This document shows positions 1 to 9,500 of a stretch of 64,000 nucleotides of DNA, in pieces (positions within the stretch are counted from its first letter, which is position 1; every line of letters begins with the position of its first letter). The stretch spans positions 82,859 to 146,858 of the forward strand of contig NZ_FMYQ01000019.1 of assembly GCF_900096975.1 (NCBI RefSeq). Reading direction: 5' to 3'. Source of the DNA: Paraburkholderia lycopersici. Lineage in GTDB: Bacteria; Pseudomonadota; Gammaproteobacteria; Burkholderiales; Burkholderiaceae. Below the pieces are notes generated by a model. That model saw only the letters and a list, made by a program, of their open reading frames with translations. It was not told the DNA's origin and made no database searches. Both the position numbers and the translations under genes were made by a program.

Positions 1-646
1 GTGCGTCATCGTGCGAATCGGTCGCGCTGCGCAGCGAGCGCGCGAACGGCGCGGAGCTCAGCGATTGCAGCGGCTCGTCGTCGCGCGATTGCGTGGCGGT
101 GGCGTCGAGCGCCTCGCTTTCTGCGGCGGCAGCCGCTTCGGCGCTCAGGCGGACGACGGCCTGAGCAATTTCGCGCGCGGCGTGGCTCACGTCCGGCTCG
201 GCGGTATGGGCCGCGGGGAGGGGGGCGATATGCGCGTGAGGCGCTTCTTCGGGGATGCCCTCGACGTCGCGAGCGGCCGCCGGCGCTTCACTGTCCGCGA
301 GCGCGTCATCCGTGTGCGTGGCCGGGACCGCGCCGTTCGCGCCGCCGTTCACACCGTTGGGCGCCGCCTCACCCGCCGCGAAGGGCCGCTGCGTGCCCGC
401 ACGGCCGGCGCGCAGCGGCTTCGCCGCCTTTTGCAGCACCTGGGCGAGCGCGTCGGGCCGGCGTGGCGCGTTCAGGCGGTCGACGATGCTCGCGGCCTTC
501 ACCTGGTCGCTCGTCGCGCTGAACGCGATCACAGCGCGGCGCATGAGCTCGCTGATACTGATGCCGAGTTCGTCGGCGGTAGCGGAGATCGCGCGTTTCT
601 GCGCGGCGGTGACGAAGACGACGATGCGTTCGCTAGGCTTGTTCAT
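1..646 (-). CDS. Ribbon-helix-helix DNA-binding protein with long Ala/Pro/acidic tail (3' end outside window)
   Basis: The minus frame stays open from the ATG at 646 to the window edge, about 215 codons. The first 45 residues look like a CopG/Arc ribbon-helix-helix unit: a short strand (RIVVFVTAAQ), then helix A (KRAISATADELG) and helix B (SISELMRRAVIAF). The rest is Ala-, Glu- and Pro-rich, low in complexity and probably disordered. RHH proteins usually act as dimeric repressors or partition/antitoxin proteins. Here the domain is N-terminal with an unusually long tail, and no toxin partner is visible upstream. The start is fixed by the RHH strand following directly; no strong ribosome binding site is seen. 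The gene is divergent from the penicillin-binding protein. The fold call is an inference from the residue pattern and the function is unknown. Confidence 0.65.
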   Translation of the reverse strand, partial: MNKPSERIVVFVTAAQKRAISATADELGISISELMRRAVIAFSATSDQVKAASIVDRLNAPRRPDALAQVLQKAAKPLRAGRAGTQRPFAAGEAAPNGVNGGANGAVPATHTDDALADSEAPAAARDVEGIPEEAPHAHIAPLPAAHTAEPDVSHAAREIAQAVVRLSAEAAAAAESEALDATATQSRDDEPLQSLSSAPFARSLRSATDSHDDA

Positions 647-1252
647 GATCGGCGGGCCGTTGAACCGGCTTCGTATGGCGTCATTCCTGTTCGCGCAGCA
701 GCATTTTGAGGGCAGCTTATGGGCATATCCGGGCGCAAACGGGGGCGTGTAGCAGATCTTTCATCATAAGACGAGCGCGCCGATGCGCAATCGGAAGGTG
801 TGCGGGTGGGGCAGGCCATGCTCGCAAGAATATGCCGCCGATATGCGGATGAACCCGTTTCCCGCGCGGCTTGTCCGCTTGTTACGAAACTTTTCTCGCA
901 TAAAGCGGCGATCAGCGCAAGTCGCCGCCAATGCCTTCAAAAAATCGGGCGCGAAGGTTTCCCCAAGAAACTCTTACAAAAAAAGCGCGACTCGCCGCTC
1001 GCGATTTCTTTAGAATGCGCTGTTACATTTCGCGAATAGCGCCCGAACAGGCGTGCTTTCGCCTGTGGCGTGCCGTAGCGCGCGCCGCGCGGCCGGACGG
1101 GGGCGTTGCCGGTCGCGCCGCGTTGCCGGGATTGAGTCGGCGACGTCGGATGCCGCATTGGCGTCATTTGGCGCCATTGACGCCGTGGTCGAGATCCATG
1201 CGCGCGAATCGCGCGCAGCCGGCGCGCGCGAGCCGCGCCCATCATTCCAGTC
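647..1252. other. Intergenic region between divergent genes, no gene seen
   Basis: About 600 bp separate the RHH gene from the penicillin-binding protein gene. The part from about 860 to 1040 is richer in A/T than its surroundings. It holds a possible -10 hexamer (TAGAAT, 1011-1016) facing the penicillin-binding protein, but its -35 match is poor. Open frames here are short and lack ribosome binding sites. I see no RNA gene or repeat. Confidence 0.4.
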
Positions 1253-3799
1253 ATGCCTATCATCAAACGACCGCCTTCACCGCAGTACCCGAACGAAGAT
1301 CGGGAACCCTCTTTCAACAACGGACGCCAGCCGCCGCGCCGCCCGGACGCGGGCGGCAACGGTTCGCGCGACGAACGCCCGGGGCGCGATAGCCCGGGGC
1401 GCGGCGGACCGCGTCGGCGTTCGATCGGCGCCTCGATCGCGCTCTGGTTCGCCGGCCTCGTGGCCACGCTCTGCGTGGTGGGCGCGCTGCTCGTCGGTTA
1501 TGCGCTCGTCGTGATGGAGCCGCAACTGCCTTCGCTCGACGCGCTCACCAACTATCAGCCCAAGGTGCCCCTGCGCATCTACACCGCCGACCACGTGCTG
1601 ATCGGCGAGTTTGGCGAAGAGCGGCGTCAGCTCGTGCGCTTCCAGGACATTCCGGACATCCAGAAGAAGGCGGTGCTCGCCATCGAGGACTACCGCTTCT
1701 ACGAGCACGGCGGCGTGGACTTCGTCGGCATCCTGCGCGCGGGCGTGGCGGACCTCATGCGCGGCGGCGCCTCGCAGGGCGCGAGCACGATCACGATGCA
1801 GGTCGCGCGCAACTTCTTCCTCTCGAGCGAAAAGACCTATACGCGCAAGGTCTACGAGATGCTGCTCGCCTACAAGATCGAGCGCGCGCTCACGAAGGAC
1901 CAGATCCTCGAGCTGTACATGAACCAGATCTATCTGGGGCAGCGCGCCTATGGCTTTTCGGCGGCGGCGCGCGTGTACTTCGGCAAGGACCTCAAGGACA
2001 TTACGCTCGCGCAGGCCGCGATGCTCGCGGGCCTGCCGAAGGCGCCGTCGGCGTATAACCCGATCGTCAATCCGCATCGCGCGAAGATTCGCCAGGAGTA
2101 CATCCTCAAGCGCATGCTCGACCTCGGCTACATCACCGAGGCGCAGTACGGCGAGGCGATCAAGGAACCGCTGCAGACGAAGACGGCCGGCACCGAGTAC
2201 AGCGTGCACGCCGAATACGTCGCGGAAATGGTGCGTCAGATGATGTACGCGCAATACAAGGACGAAACCTACACGCGCGGCCTTACGGTTACGACGACGA
2301 TCGACTCCGCCGACCAGGATGCCGCCTACGCGGCCGTGCGCAAGGGCGTGATGGATTACGAGCGCCGCCACGGCTATCGCGGTCCGGAAGGCTTCGTCCA
2401 GTTGCCGGCTGACGGCGACGACCGCGAGCAGGCCATCGAAGACGCGCTCACCGATCACCCCGACAACGGCGATCTCGTCTCGGCGGTGGTGACCGACGCG
2501 AGCCCGAAATCGGTGACGGCGCAACAACTCGACGGCACCTCGGTGACGGTGACCGGCGACGGCCTGCGCTTCGTGGCGGCCGCGCTCTCTCCGCGCGCCT
2601 CGCAGGCGCTGCGCATTCGCCCGGGTTCGATCGTGCGCCTGATGGCCGACGCGAAAGGCAACTGGCAGATCACGCAGTTGCCGCAGGTGGAAGGCGCGCT
2701 CGTCTCGCTCACGCCGCAGGACGGCGCGATTCGCGCGCTGATCGGCGGCTTCGACTTCAACAAGAACAAGTTCAACCACATCACGCAGGCGTGGCGCCAG
2801 CCGGGCTCGAGCTTCAAGCCGTTCATCTACTCGGCTTCGCTCGAAAAGGGGCTCGGGCCGGCGACGATCATCAACGACGCGCCGCTGTACTTTCCGCCCA
2901 GCACGCCTGGCGGCGACGCCTGGGAGCCGAAGGACGACGACCAGCCCGAAGGCCCGATGCCGATGCGCCTCGCGCTGCAGAAATCGAAGAACCTCGTGTC
3001 GATCCGTATCCTCTCGTACATCGGCACGAAGTACGCGCAGGACTACGTGACCCAACGTTTCGGCTTCGACGCGGACAAGACCCCGCCGTACCTGCCGATG
3101 GCGCTGGGCGCGGGTCTCGTCACGCCGCTCCAGTCGGCCGGTGCGTATAGCGTTTTCGCGAACGGCGGCTATCGCATCAACCCGTACCTGATCGCGGAAG
3201 TAGACGACGCGCACGGCCAGCCGATCCTGCGCGCGCAGCCGCTCGTCGCGGGCAGCAACGCGCCGCAAACGCTCTCGCCGCGCAACGCCTTCGTGATGAA
3301 CAGCCTGCTGCATTCGGTGGCGACGGCGGGCACGGGCGCGGGCACCAACGTGCTCCACCGCGACGACCTGCAAGGCAAGACGGGTACGACCAACGACGCC
3401 AAGGACGGCTGGTTCGCGGGCTATCAGCGTACGCTGGTCGCCGTGGCGTGGATGGGTTACGACCAGCCGAAGAGCCTCGGCAGTCGCGAATTCGGCGCGC
3501 AGCTCGCGTTGCCGATCTGGGTGGAGTACATGCAGCGCGCGCTGCGCGGCGTGCCCCAGGAAGAGCCGGCGATGCCCGACGGCGTCACGACGATCAACGG
3601 CGACTTGTACTTCTCCGACATGACGCCGGGCAGCGGCTTCGTGTCGAGCATCGGCCTCGACGCGGCGAATCCGGCCGGTGCGGCTAGCGATGCGAGCGGC
3701 GCGACCGGCAGCATGGGCCCGGGCGGCATGACGCCGCCCAACGTGACCACGACAGAGAAGCAGCAGATCATGGACCTGTTCGAGTCGAACAAGCCTTGA
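1253..3799 (+). CDS. Class A penicillin-binding protein (PBP1A family), bifunctional murein glycosyltransferase/transpeptidase
   Basis: This 848-aa protein polymerises lipid II glycan strands and cross-links the stem peptides at the periplasmic face of the inner membrane. A basic, Pro/Gly-rich cytoplasmic tail (1-60) precedes one membrane anchor (about 63-86). The GT51 domain follows with catalytic Glu145 in the EDYRFYEHGG motif. An OB-like insert (about 370-450) comes next, then the transpeptidase domain with SxxK at Ser519-Lys522, SKN at 578-580 and KTGTT starting at Lys709. Length fits PBP1A (mrcA/ponA type). The last 80 residues are Gly/Ala-rich with no motif. The ATG at 1253 has no clear ribosome binding site, but the membrane anchor sets the frame. 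The usual pil or cyaY neighbours of the housekeeping Burkholderia mrcA are absent, so this may be a paralogue. Confidence 0.93.
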   Translation: MPIIKRPPSPQYPNEDREPSFNNGRQPPRRPDAGGNGSRDERPGRDSPGRGGPRRRSIGASIALWFAGLVATLCVVGALLVGYALVVMEPQLPSLDALTNYQPKVPLRIYTADHVLIGEFGEERRQLVRFQDIPDIQKKAVLAIEDYRFYEHGGVDFVGILRAGVADLMRGGASQGASTITMQVARNFFLSSEKTYTRKVYEMLLAYKIERALTKDQILELYMNQIYLGQRAYGFSAAARVYFGKDLKDITLAQAAMLAGLPKAPSAYNPIVNPHRAKIRQEYILKRMLDLGYITEAQYGEAIKEPLQTKTAGTEYSVHAEYVAEMVRQMMYAQYKDETYTRGLTVTTTIDSADQDAAYAAVRKGVMDYERRHGYRGPEGFVQLPADGDDREQAIEDALTDHPDNGDLVSAVVTDASPKSVTAQQLDGTSVTVTGDGLRFVAAALSPRASQALRIRPGSIVRLMADAKGNWQITQLPQVEGALVSLTPQDGAIRALIGGFDFNKNKFNHITQAWRQPGSSFKPFIYSASLEKGLGPATIINDAPLYFPPSTPGGDAWEPKDDDQPEGPMPMRLALQKSKNLVSIRILSYIGTKYAQDYVTQRFGFDADKTPPYLPMALGAGLVTPLQSAGAYSVFANGGYRINPYLIAEVDDAHGQPILRAQPLVAGSNAPQTLSPRNAFVMNSLLHSVATAGTGAGTNVLHRDDLQGKTGTTNDAKDGWFAGYQRTLVAVAWMGYDQPKSLGSREFGAQLALPIWVEYMQRALRGVPQEEPAMPDGVTTINGDLYFSDMTPGSGFVSSIGLDAANPAGAASDASGATGSMGPGGMTPPNVTTTEKQQIMDLFESNKP

Positions 3800-3836
3800 A
3801 GCGGCTCTGCGCAAGAACGGTCAGCTCCGCGAAATG

Positions 3837-3870
3837 AACACGGCGCGTCGGCAACGGCGCGCCGTGTTTT
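3837..3870 (+). terminator. Rho-independent terminator of the penicillin-binding protein gene
   Basis: A perfect 11-bp stem (AACACGGCGCG, 3837-3847, pairing with CGCGCCGTGTT, 3858-3868) has a 10-nt loop and is followed by TTTTGTTT. It lies 38 bp after the stop codon. Confidence 0.85.
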
Positions 3871-3918
3871 GTTTGATGCACAGAATTTCCTTGCGAAGCA
3901 AAGGGTTGACTAAGCTGT

Positions 3919-4014
3919 CCAGGGATTTTCCACAGGGCTGCCAACAAAAACTGTGGGTAACTCCGGCTTTTACTTTTCCACAGTTTTTGTTGAAGCCCCT
4001 GTTCATAACCCTGG
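3919..4014. repeat. 96-bp near-palindrome with four DnaA-box-like nonamers
   Basis: The inner arms are a perfect 15-bp inverted repeat (CAACAAAAACTGTGG at 3942-3956; complement at 3978-3992) around a 21-nt loop. The outer arms extend the symmetry: CCAGGG at 3919-3924 and CCCTGG at 4009-4014, with similar sequence between. Four nonamers close to TTATCCACA occur: TTTTCCACA at 3926-3934 and 3974-3982 on plus, and TTACCCACA (3952-3960) and TTATGAACA (4000-4008) on minus. The composition is much more A/T-rich than its surroundings. No gene overlaps it. The rest of 3800-4216 holds only the terminator and nothing else recognisable. Confidence 0.7.
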
Positions 4015-4216
4015 GATATCGAACCTAACTGCCTGACGCCAAAGGCATTGCACGCCGACGCGCTGTCCCGGGCAACGATCGGCCCGAACGACTTCGCCGT
4101 CACGTCGCGATAGGCAGGAATACGGACGAATGCGAGGCGCCGTCAATCGGGAGAGCCCGGCCTTCGGTGCAAAATCCTGGCAGAACAGAGGAAGGGTTCC
4201 GCGCGCCGGGCGGACG

Positions 4217-4837
4217 CTAGTCGCCGCCCGAAGCCTGGCGCGCCGTGAGCGCCGCGTCGAGCGCGTCTTCGAGCCGGTCGTTGCCCCAGAACATTTCCTC
4301 GCCGGCGAAGAAAGTCGGCGCCCCGAAGATGCCCAGATCGCGCGCCGCCTGAGTGCGCTCGCGCAGCCGCAGCCGGTTCGCGTCGCTACCGGCTTCGTCG
4401 ACGATCTGCCGAGCCGGAAGACCCAGGGCCGTCAGTATTTGTGCGACCGCTTCGGGCGAATCGACCTCGCGGTCGTCGCCGTAGTTGCGCGTCATCACCG
4501 CACGGCACCATGCGGGCAGCCACGGCTCGTCGGCGGCGAGCACGGCAACGCGTGTGGCCAGCACGGCGCGGCGGGGAAATTCGCTGGGTTGCCGCCATGG
4601 CAGCCCGTATTTGCGGCACAGGCGACGCATGTCCTGCCACACATATGCACCTTTCTCCTTCTGCACGACGAAGGGCGGACCTTCCCAGCCGAGCGTGTCG
4701 AGAATGGGACCCAGCAGGAAGGGGCGCCAGCGCACGGTCACGCCGGCTTGCGCCGCGCGTGTTTCGATGCGCATCACGCTCAGATAGCTGTAGTTGCTGG
4801 CGAGGTCGAACCAGAAGTCGAGCGACGGCGAGGGCAT
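4217..4837 (-). CDS. 2-hydroxychromene-2-carboxylate isomerase-like protein (DsbA/GST-kappa fold)
   Basis: This 206-aa protein has the family's full length. Its N-terminus carries the DFWFDLASNYSYL stretch, which places a Ser/Asn pair where the kappa-GST/HCCA isomerase active-site residue sits. The C-terminal GIFGAPTFF segment contains the cis-proline loop of the thioredoxin fold. Characterised relatives are glutathione-dependent isomerases in naphthalene and related aromatic degradation. No other aromatic-pathway gene is nearby, so the substrate is unknown and it may be a general GSH-dependent enzyme. It lies 127 bp downstream of the RND operon in the same direction and could be its last, loosely linked member. 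Confidence 0.85.
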   Translation of the reverse strand: MPSPSLDFWFDLASNYSYLSVMRIETRAAQAGVTVRWRPFLLGPILDTLGWEGPPFVVQKEKGAYVWQDMRRLCRKYGLPWRQPSEFPRRAVLATRVAVLAADEPWLPAWCRAVMTRNYGDDREVDSPEAVAQILTALGLPARQIVDEAGSDANRLRLRERTQAARDLGIFGAPTFFAGEEMFWGNDRLEDALDAALTARQASGGD

Positions 4838-4964
4838 GGGGTTGTCTCCGGGCGAATTTGCGCCGTCTCGCGCGGCGCGTTGGCGCCCATGGTACCGCGC
4901 GCGAGGCGCCCGGCCCCGATCGCCGGGTTCCGGTTTCCGTTGCGTGGCCGCCGAGCCGCGCGCG

Positions 4965-6533
4965 TTACTTGCCCCGCGCGGCCGAGGCGGCGGTGTCGGA
5001 CGAATGCCCGTTTCCGAGCATCGCCGGGTTCACGGGCGGGTTGCCCATCGACTGGAACAGCGCGGCCGTGTCCGAGAGCCGCATGCCGCGATAGCGGATT
5101 TCGTCGAGCCGCGCGTTGCGCCACTGCTGCTCGCTTTGGCGCACCGCGTACCACGGCACCGCGCCGAGCCTGTAGCGCGCACCCGTATCTTCGTACACAC
5201 CTTGGGCCGCGCGTGCCGAGATACTGGTCGCGTCGAGGGCCTGGGCGTCGTGGTCGAGCGCGGCAAGGCGATCGGCGACGTCCTGGAATGCCGTAAGCAC
5301 CGTCTGCCGATACGTGTCGTTGGCGGCCTCGTACGACTGCAAGGCCGCCCGCCGCTGGGCGATGAGTGCGCCGCCGTGGAAGATCGGCTGGGTGAGCGAC
5401 GCGCCGATCGCCCAGAGCGCGCCCGCGCCCGACGTCGCGACGGGCCAGCTGAAGCCGCCTTGGCCGAGCGCCGCCGATAGCGTGATACTCGGGAACAATT
5501 GCGCCGTCGCCGCGCCGACCTCGGCGGCGGCGGCCTTGAGCATGGCTTCGGCTGCTTCGATGTCGGGACGGGTCCTCAGGAGTTCCGACGGTACGACCAC
5601 GGGCACCGCGGCGGGCAAACTCAGGCTCGCGAGATCGAGGTCGGGCGGCGCCTCGTCGGGCGTGCGGCCCAGCAGCACGGCGAGCGCATGGCGCGTCGCG
5701 GTCCATTGCTGGCGCAGTCCCGGCAGATTCGCCGCGAGCGAGGCGGCGCTTTGCTGTGCGCCGAGCAAATCGGCGCGCGAGGCGGAGCCAAGCGCCAGGC
5801 GCTTTTGTACGTCGTCGGCCTGGGCGTTCGCGAGCGCGATCAGTTGCTCCGTCGTGTCGATCTGGGCGTGCAGCGTCGCTGCGGCGAGCGCGCTCGCCAC
5901 GATGTTCGCCGCAAGCGCGCGGCGGGCCGCTTCGAGCTGGAACGCCTGCACATTCACGCGCGAGGCGAGCGCCGCGTTGTTCAGGCGCGTCGCGCCGAAG
6001 ACGTCGAACGTATAGCGCACGTCGATGAGGCCCGCGAAGATCTCGTATTGCAGATTGTCGATGCCGAACTGCGGGATCGCGGGCGCCCGCTGGCGTTGCG
6101 CGAAGCCGAGCGCGTCGACGGTTGGCCACAGCGAACCGCCGATCTGGCCGCGCAATTGTTCGCGCGCGGCCTGGAGGCTGTGATCGGCGGCCGCGAGGTT
6201 CGGACTGTTGGCGAGGCCTTCGCTCACGAGCGCGTCGAGCGCTTCGGAGCCGTAGAGCGTCCACCATTGCGGCACCGGCTCCGCGCCGGTCACGAACTGC
6301 TGCGAGACGCCCTGAGCCGCGACTGTTTGCGCCGGCTGCGGGTCGATGCCGTAGTGCGCGGGCTGCGGCATGGCGGGCGGCTCGCCGCTCGGGCCCATGG
6401 CGCAGCCGGCGAGCGCGAGCGCGGCACATGCGGCGAGCGGGCCGAGAGTCCGCGTAAAAGGCGGCGTAAAAGACGGCGCCGATGCGCGCGCTGCTTTGCG
6501 CGCAAACGCGTAGATCAACGAACGAATCTTCAT
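4965..6533 (-). CDS. Outer-membrane factor lipoprotein of an RND efflux system (NodT/OprM family)
   Basis: The 522-aa protein has a long basic N-region, a hydrophobic stretch and a lipobox ending LAGC near residue 44, so it is predicted to be lipid-anchored in the outer membrane. The PQWWTLYGSEALDALV segment and two repeats of coiled-coil/outer-membrane efflux domain are typical of NodT-type trimeric channels that dock on adaptor-RND complexes. Its ATG overlaps the stop codon of the permease (ATGA), so the two are translationally coupled. It is the third gene of the operon running leftward from the adaptor gene. Motif placement is seen in the sequence; the trimeric TolC-like channel is family knowledge. 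Confidence 0.92.
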   Translation of the reverse strand: MKIRSLIYAFARKAARASAPSFTPPFTRTLGPLAACAALALAGCAMGPSGEPPAMPQPAHYGIDPQPAQTVAAQGVSQQFVTGAEPVPQWWTLYGSEALDALVSEGLANSPNLAAADHSLQAAREQLRGQIGGSLWPTVDALGFAQRQRAPAIPQFGIDNLQYEIFAGLIDVRYTFDVFGATRLNNAALASRVNVQAFQLEAARRALAANIVASALAAATLHAQIDTTEQLIALANAQADDVQKRLALGSASRADLLGAQQSAASLAANLPGLRQQWTATRHALAVLLGRTPDEAPPDLDLASLSLPAAVPVVVPSELLRTRPDIEAAEAMLKAAAAEVGAATAQLFPSITLSAALGQGGFSWPVATSGAGALWAIGASLTQPIFHGGALIAQRRAALQSYEAANDTYRQTVLTAFQDVADRLAALDHDAQALDATSISARAAQGVYEDTGARYRLGAVPWYAVRQSEQQWRNARLDEIRYRGMRLSDTAALFQSMGNPPVNPAMLGNGHSSDTAASAARGK

Positions 6534-9500
6534 GATGCCTGTCCCGGCGTCTTGCCGGGCTCGTCAGTCTCGCTGCTGCGCACGCCGAACGCGGCGGCGT
6601 AGGCTGCGGGCAGGAAGAACAGCGTGAGCACGGTCGCAATCGTGATGCCGCCCATCAGCGCTGTCGCCATGGGGCCGAAGAAGTTCGAGCGCAAGAGCGG
6701 AATGAGCGCGAGCACCGCGGCCGCGGCGGTCAGCATGATCGGCCGGAAGCGGCGCACCGTTGCGCCCACCACGGCGTCGAAGCGCTTGTGTCCCGCGCGG
6801 ATGTCGGTCTCGATCTGGTCCATGAGAATCACCGAGTTGCGCATGATGATGCCGAACATCGCGATCACGCCGAGCATGGCCACAAAGCCGAACGGCTGCC
6901 GGAACACGAGCAGGGCGGCCACGACGCCGATCAGCCCGAGCGGCGCGGTCAGCACGACCATCATCACGCGCGCCAGGCTTTGCAACTGGATCATGAGCAG
7001 CGTGAGCACGACGATGGCGAGCACCGGCAACTGCGCGAAGATGGACGCCTGCCCCTTCGCGCTTTCCTCGACGGAGCCGCCCACTTCGACGCGATAGCCG
7101 GGCGGCAGCGCACGCCTGAGGGCAGCGAGTTTCCCGTCGAGCGCATGTGTGACGTCGATGCCTTGCGCACCCGCGCGCACATCCGCCTGCACCGTGATGG
7201 TGGGCTGACGGTCGCGCGACCAGATTACGCCGTACTCCAGATCATTGGCGAGATAGCCGAGCGCGCCAAGCGGCACCGGCCCGTTGGGTGTGGGCATCGC
7301 GAGCGTGAGCAGGTGCGCGGGATCGACGCGTTCGGCAACGGGGGCGCGCAAATCGACGCTGATGAGCTTGTCGCGCTCGCGAAACTGCGTGACGGTGTAT
7401 CCCGAGTAGGTCATCTGCAGGAAGCTGGCGATGTCCTGCGTCGAGACGTTGAGCGCACGCGCCTTCTGCTGGTCGATCTGAAAGTGCAGCGAGCGTCCCG
7501 CGGGCTCGTCCCAGTCGAAGCTGACGTTGTCGGTGCGCGGATCGGCGCGCATCGTCGTCGCCACCTTGCTGGCGATGTCGCGCACGGTCGGGATGTCGTC
7601 GCCGCTCACGCGAAACTGCACCGGATAGCCGACCGGCGGCCCGTTTTCGAGCCGCGAGAGACGTGTGCGGATGGCCGGGAAGTCGTTGCGCAGCATCGGT
7701 TCGAGCCAGCCCGCGAGCTTTTCGCGATCGTCGACCGACTTCGCCGTGACCACGAACTGCGCGAAGTTGGGCTGCTGCAGTTGCTGGTCGAGCGGCAGAT
7801 AAAAGCGCGGCGCGCCCGTGCCGACGAAATCGATGAAATGGTCGATCTCCGGGCGCCCCTCGAGCGCCGCTTCGAGGCGCTTCGTCTGACGCAGCGTCGC
7901 GTCGAACGAAGCGCTCTCCGGCAGGCGCACGTCCACGAGCAACTCGGGCCGGTCGGAACTCGGGAAGAACTGCTGCGGCACGAGCGTGAAGCCCGCGAGC
8001 GCGGCCACGAAGAGCACAAGGGTGAGCGCGAGCACCACGAAATTCCGCTCGATGCACCAGCCGACCCAGCCGCGCAGGCGCCGATAGAAACGCGTGTCGT
8101 AGATCTCGTGCTCGTGGTCCTCGCCGTGGGCGGCGTCCGGATCGGACTTGCGCTCCGGCAGCAGCCGGTAGCCGAGCAGCGGAATCAGCACCACGGCCGC
8201 GAACCACGAGGCGACCAGTGCGATGGCGGAGACCTGGAAGATCGAGCGCGTGTACTCGCCGGTGCTCGACCTCGCGAGCACGATCGGCAAAAAGCCCGAG
8301 ACGGTAACGAGCGTGCCGGTGAGCATCGGGAACGCGGTGCTCGTGTAGGCGAACGCGGCGGCACGCGCGCGGTTCCAGCCCTGCGCGAGCTTCACGGCCA
8401 TCATCTCGACGGAAATGATGGCGTCGTCCACGAGCAGGCCGAGCGCGAGCACGAGCGTGCCGAGCGAGACCTTGTGCAGGCCGATGCCGAACAGGTACAT
8501 CGCGAGCGAGGTGACGGCGAGCACGACAGGAATCGTGATTACGACCACCATGCCCGTGCGCACGCCGAGCGAGACGAGGCTCACGAGCAGCACGATGCCC
8601 ACGGCTTCCGCCACGGCTTCGACGAAGTCGTCCACCGAGCGGGAGACGGCGTCGGGCATGCTCGACACCTCCACGAGTTTCAGGCCCGCGGGCAGTTGCG
8701 CGCGCAACTGCACGACGCGCGCATCGAGCGCCTTGCCGAGGCGGATCACGTCGCCGCCCGTCTGCATCGTGATGCCGATGCCGAGCACCGCCTGGTTCTG
8801 GAAGCGCATCTGCGTGGCGGGCGGCTCGTCGTAGCCGCGCCGGATCGTGGCGATGTCGCCGAGACGAAACGTGCGCCCGTTCACGCGAATCAGCGTGTTC
8901 GCGATCGCGTCGAGGTCCTCGTACTGGCCGCTCGGGCGCACGAACACGCGGTCGTCGGCGGTCGTGAGCGTGCCCGCGGGCGAGACGCTGTTCTGCGCGC
9001 CGATCACCTGGCCGAGCTGCGTGGGCGAGATGCCGAGGCGCGTCAACTGCGTGTTCGGAATCTCGATGTAGATGCGCTGCTGCGGATCGCCAAAATAGTC
9101 GACCTTGCCGACGTCGGCTACGCGCAGCAGTTGCTCGCGCAGCTTGTCCGCGTAGTCATGCAGTTGCGCGGGCGAAAAGCCGTCGCCTTCGAGCGCGTAG
9201 ATGTTGGTGTAGACGTCGCCGAACTCGTCGTTGAAGAACGGCCCCTGCACGCCCTCGGGCAGCGTCGAGGCGATGTCGCCCACCTTCTTGCGCACCTGGT
9301 ACCAGGTCTCGCGCACCTCGCTCACGGGCGCGGAGTCCTTCATCGTGAAGAACACGAGCGACTCGCCGGGCCGCGAATAGCTGCGCAGGAAGTCGATATA
9401 GGGCGTTTCCTGAAGCTTGCGGCCGATGCGGTTCGTCACCTGGTCCTCGACCTGGCGCGCGGTGGCGCCGGGCCAGAAGGTCTGGATCACCATCACGCGG

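Noticed and set aside
1277..3814. An 845-codon open frame antisense to the penicillin-binding protein gene
   Set aside because: It is Arg/Ala-rich shadow translation of a GC-rich gene, with no domain, and the sense gene has intact motifs.
3919..4014. Calling the DnaA-box-like palindrome a replication origin
   Set aside because: No dnaA, dnaN, rep, parA or parB gene is nearby and the box matches are imperfect.
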